The notes under the pieces are model-generated. The model did no database searches and had not been told where the DNA came from. It was given only the letters and a program-made list of their open reading frames with translations. Of a stretch of 23,334 bases of DNA, positions 21,281 through 23,334 are shown in pieces. The position numbers and the translations under genes are program-made. The stretch covers positions 1 to 23,334 of the forward strand of contig JBIKYT010000033.1 of the NCBI GenBank assembly GCA_044355095.1, in the 5' to 3' direction. Positions within the stretch are counted from its first letter, which is position 1. Each line of letters opens with the position of its first letter. The stretch comes from Casp-actino8 sp044355095. GTDB taxonomy: Bacteria > Actinomycetota > Acidimicrobiia > Acidimicrobiales > Ilumatobacteraceae.

Positions 21281-23263
21281 CTAATTTGACACGATTTCGC
21301 GCCCAAGGGCTTTCCAGATTTCTTCGGCGTAATAGGTGATGCCTTCGCGCTCAAGGTGAATACCGTCGGCCGTCAAACAATTGCCGGGACACAACGTCGC
21401 GACCAACTGCCAATCGAGCACAATCACATTTGGATACGTCGCTGGCAAGGCCCGAATCTTTTCGTTATTCGCATCGGTCCAATCGCGATACGCCTTACCG
21501 GTGAGCACGACCACTTGAGGAACATCACTCAATGCTTGCATCATGGTGTCGAGAGTTTCTTGGCTCATCGGACCGTTTGTGCCGAGGTGAACAACTGCCG
21601 CATCCATCGTGACGCCAAGTTCTTTCAACTGCACGAAAATATCGGCGCCCATTTTTCCTTGGCGATCTTGCACCGCGTCAACAACGACTCCTAAACCAGC
21701 CAGAGCCGGCGCCGCCCCCTTCATGACCGAATCTCCAAGTGCAAACACGTCGTAATGCGGAGGCACATATGTTGTGGTTGTTGTTGGCGCAGCAGTTGTC
21801 GTTGGAGCATCACTTGCTGTAGGCACCGCCGTTGTTTCAGGCACTGAAGATGGTGTTGTTGATGAAGTTAACGCGCCAAGCACATCGGTCACCGAGCCTT
21901 CGCCGGCGTCCAGCGAAGCCTGAACATCATTCGCCTTATACTCGGCGGTTACCAAACTGAACGCGGCGAAAACTGGCAAAGCAATTGAGCACGAAATGAT
22001 CACACCGAATGATCCACGGCGACGTAATGCACCGGGACCGCTGCGCAGCAAAGCTTGCACCGACTCTTTAAGTCGTCGTTCGCGAATTGGCAACTCAACG
22101 TAGCGATACGAGAATTCGGTAATCGCTGCAGTCACCAACATTGCCGCGATGAATTCATGCGGCTTCAGCGCGATACCTGTTTCGTGGCGCAACGCTTGAA
22201 ATACGGGCCAGTGATACAGGTACAAACCATATGAACGCTCACCAATAGTGCGTAGCACAACATTGCCAAGCACTCGACCTGTGAACGCTTTTTGGTGGGC
22301 GACTGCCGAGATCACCATCAATGTCGCAATACCCGTTAAGAACAGACCCCCACGGAACAACCACGGATCGGCGTGCAAACCATCTTCGCCTACCAAGTGA
22401 ACGATGTGAACTTTGTAGATCAAAAAGCCCAATAAAACCAAGCCAATAATGGCCACCGGGTCCATCATCGGACCTTTGCGCTTCATGGGTCCGCGCAACA
22501 AAGCATACGGTCGCCACACGATTGCTAAAGCCGCGCCGAGCAATAGACCAGTCGCGCGCGTCGGCGTTGACAAATACAACAAGTCGATCTTGCTGATGCA
22601 TCGCTCACCTAATGTCCAATAGGCATCTGGTGTTGACGCACAACTTTCACCAATGCGACCTGTTGGCATTAACAACGCGACAAGACCAGCGATTGCGGTC
22701 GCGATACCTAGAAACCACATGGCAACACGCGGCAACCGATCACGACCGAGACGCAAGATGACCAACATGATGACGGGCCACACAACATAGAACTGTTCTT
22801 CAACTGCGAGTGACCACAGGTGACGCAATGGAGCGAAGTCATTGACTGCGGTGTATCCCGCACCAACCCATACCTGAAACCAGTTTGATCCGTACAGCGC
22901 GCCAGCGACCACGTCGCCACGTAGTGCGCCTAGTGAATCACGTTCGCGAATTGATGTCCACATGATGAGCAGGACCATCATTGTGAACAATGCCGGTAAA
23001 AGCCGTCGAGCGCGGCGCACCCAGAAGTCACGCAAGCTAATTGCGCCCGTACGTTCTTCTTCGGCGACAAGTAGCAACGTAATCAGATAGCCACTGATCA
23101 CGAAGAAAACTTCAACACCCAGAAAACCGCCCGGCAGCCATGCCGAGTTGGCGTGATAGACGATGACAGCGAGAACTGCCAGAGCACGTAGACCGTCGAG
23201 GCCGGGCAAATACGGCACTCGACTGATCTGTTGTGATCGAGAGGTCTCAGTAGTCGGGGCCAT
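21281..23263 (-). CDS. OafA/YrhL-type membrane acyltransferase with C-terminal SGNH domain
   Basis: A 660-aa protein that would O-acylate cell-surface glycans. The acyltransferase-3 domain (about 15-400) starts YLPGLDGLRALAVLAVIVYH with catalytic H37, then GGFLGVEVFFVISGYLIT and about ten membrane helices. A helix near 425-445 follows, then a Thr/Ala/Pro-rich linker and an SGNH-hydrolase-like domain. Its blocks are visible: FALGDSVMKG (nucleophile serine), GTNGPM and DGIHLEREG (Asp-x-x-His). This matches two-domain acyltransferases such as OafA, in which the outer SGNH domain finishes transfer. The ATG at 23263 has a weak GGGGA upstream. It ends 78 bp before the mdh start. Confidence 0.92.
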   Translation of the reverse strand: MAPTTETSRSQQISRVPYLPGLDGLRALAVLAVIVYHANSAWLPGGFLGVEVFFVISGYLITLLLVAEEERTGAISLRDFWVRRARRLLPALFTMMVLLIMWTSIRERDSLGALRGDVVAGALYGSNWFQVWVGAGYTAVNDFAPLRHLWSLAVEEQFYVVWPVIMLVILRLGRDRLPRVAMWFLGIATAIAGLVALLMPTGRIGESCASTPDAYWTLGERCISKIDLLYLSTPTRATGLLLGAALAIVWRPYALLRGPMKRKGPMMDPVAIIGLVLLGFLIYKVHIVHLVGEDGLHADPWLFRGGLFLTGIATLMVISAVAHQKAFTGRVLGNVVLRTIGERSYGLYLYHWPVFQALRHETGIALKPHEFIAAMLVTAAITEFSYRYVELPIRERRLKESVQALLRSGPGALRRRGSFGVIISCSIALPVFAAFSLVTAEYKANDVQASLDAGEGSVTDVLGALTSSTTPSSVPETTAVPTASDAPTTTAAPTTTTTYVPPHYDVFALGDSVMKGAAPALAGLGVVVDAVQDRQGKMGADIFVQLKELGVTMDAAVVHLGTNGPMSQETLDTMMQALSDVPQVVVLTGKAYRDWTDANNEKIRALPATYPNVIVLDWQLVATLCPGNCLTADGIHLEREGITYYAEEIWKALGREIVSN

Positions 23264-23334
23264 CAGTCCCCAAGTCTGCCGTGAATCAGAGTTGCATTGA
23301 CTTCACTTCGCAGAACTCTTCTAAACCGAATTTT

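Overview
The window looks like a chromosomal stretch from an actinobacterium of moderate G+C, most like an Acidimicrobiia/Ilumatobacter-type lineage. The grounds are two WhiB-family iron-sulfur proteins (one clearly WhiB2/WhmD-like), a SenX3-RegX3-type phosphate two-component system with PHO-box-like 11-bp direct repeats, a DUF2342 protein, and several start codons placed 6-7 nt after a TANNNT -10 hexamer (leaderless genes). The lineage is inferred from gene content; no rRNA or tRNA gene is present to confirm it.

Positions 1-1068 hold a partial, minus-strand SDR epimerase-like gene whose catalytic pair looks lost, with a short divergent promoter region. Positions 1069-2331 encode a DUF2342 'zinc metalloprotease-like' protein. 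From 13498 down to 2315, eleven consecutive minus-strand genes form a phosphate block: an 88-aa hypothetical protein, polyphosphate kinase, pstS, pstC, pstA, pstB, phoU, a second phoU, a senX3-like kinase, a regX3-like regulator and an MFS transporter. PHO-box-like repeats precede pstS and the second phoU, so the regulator probably controls both segments. Strong hairpins sit in the pstS leader and at the pstS/pstC junction. The system would import phosphate (PstSCAB), sense its supply (PhoU/SenX3/RegX3) and store it as polyphosphate (Ppk).

Positions 13793-18074 hold a small WhiB protein, a hairpin terminator, a very short TatA translationally coupled to an 805-aa GH78 alpha-L-rhamnosidase, a divergent glutamate formimidoyltransferase, and a WhiB2-like regulator. 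Positions 18075-19387 hold the most unusual unit: a 2-oxoglutarate/Fe(II) oxygenase-like gene whose stop codon overlaps the start of a formaldehyde-activating-enzyme (Fae) homologue. Oxidative demethylation by such oxygenases releases formaldehyde, so a paired 'demethylate and capture' module is a testable hypothesis.

Positions 19423-23263 hold a leaderless DeoD-type nucleoside phosphorylase that starts only 35 bp from the divergent oxygenase start, five 15-bp AT-rich tandem repeats between convergent deoD and mdh, malate dehydrogenase, and an OafA-type membrane acyltransferase with a C-terminal SGNH domain. No CRISPR array, insertion sequence, integrase, rRNA or tRNA was seen.
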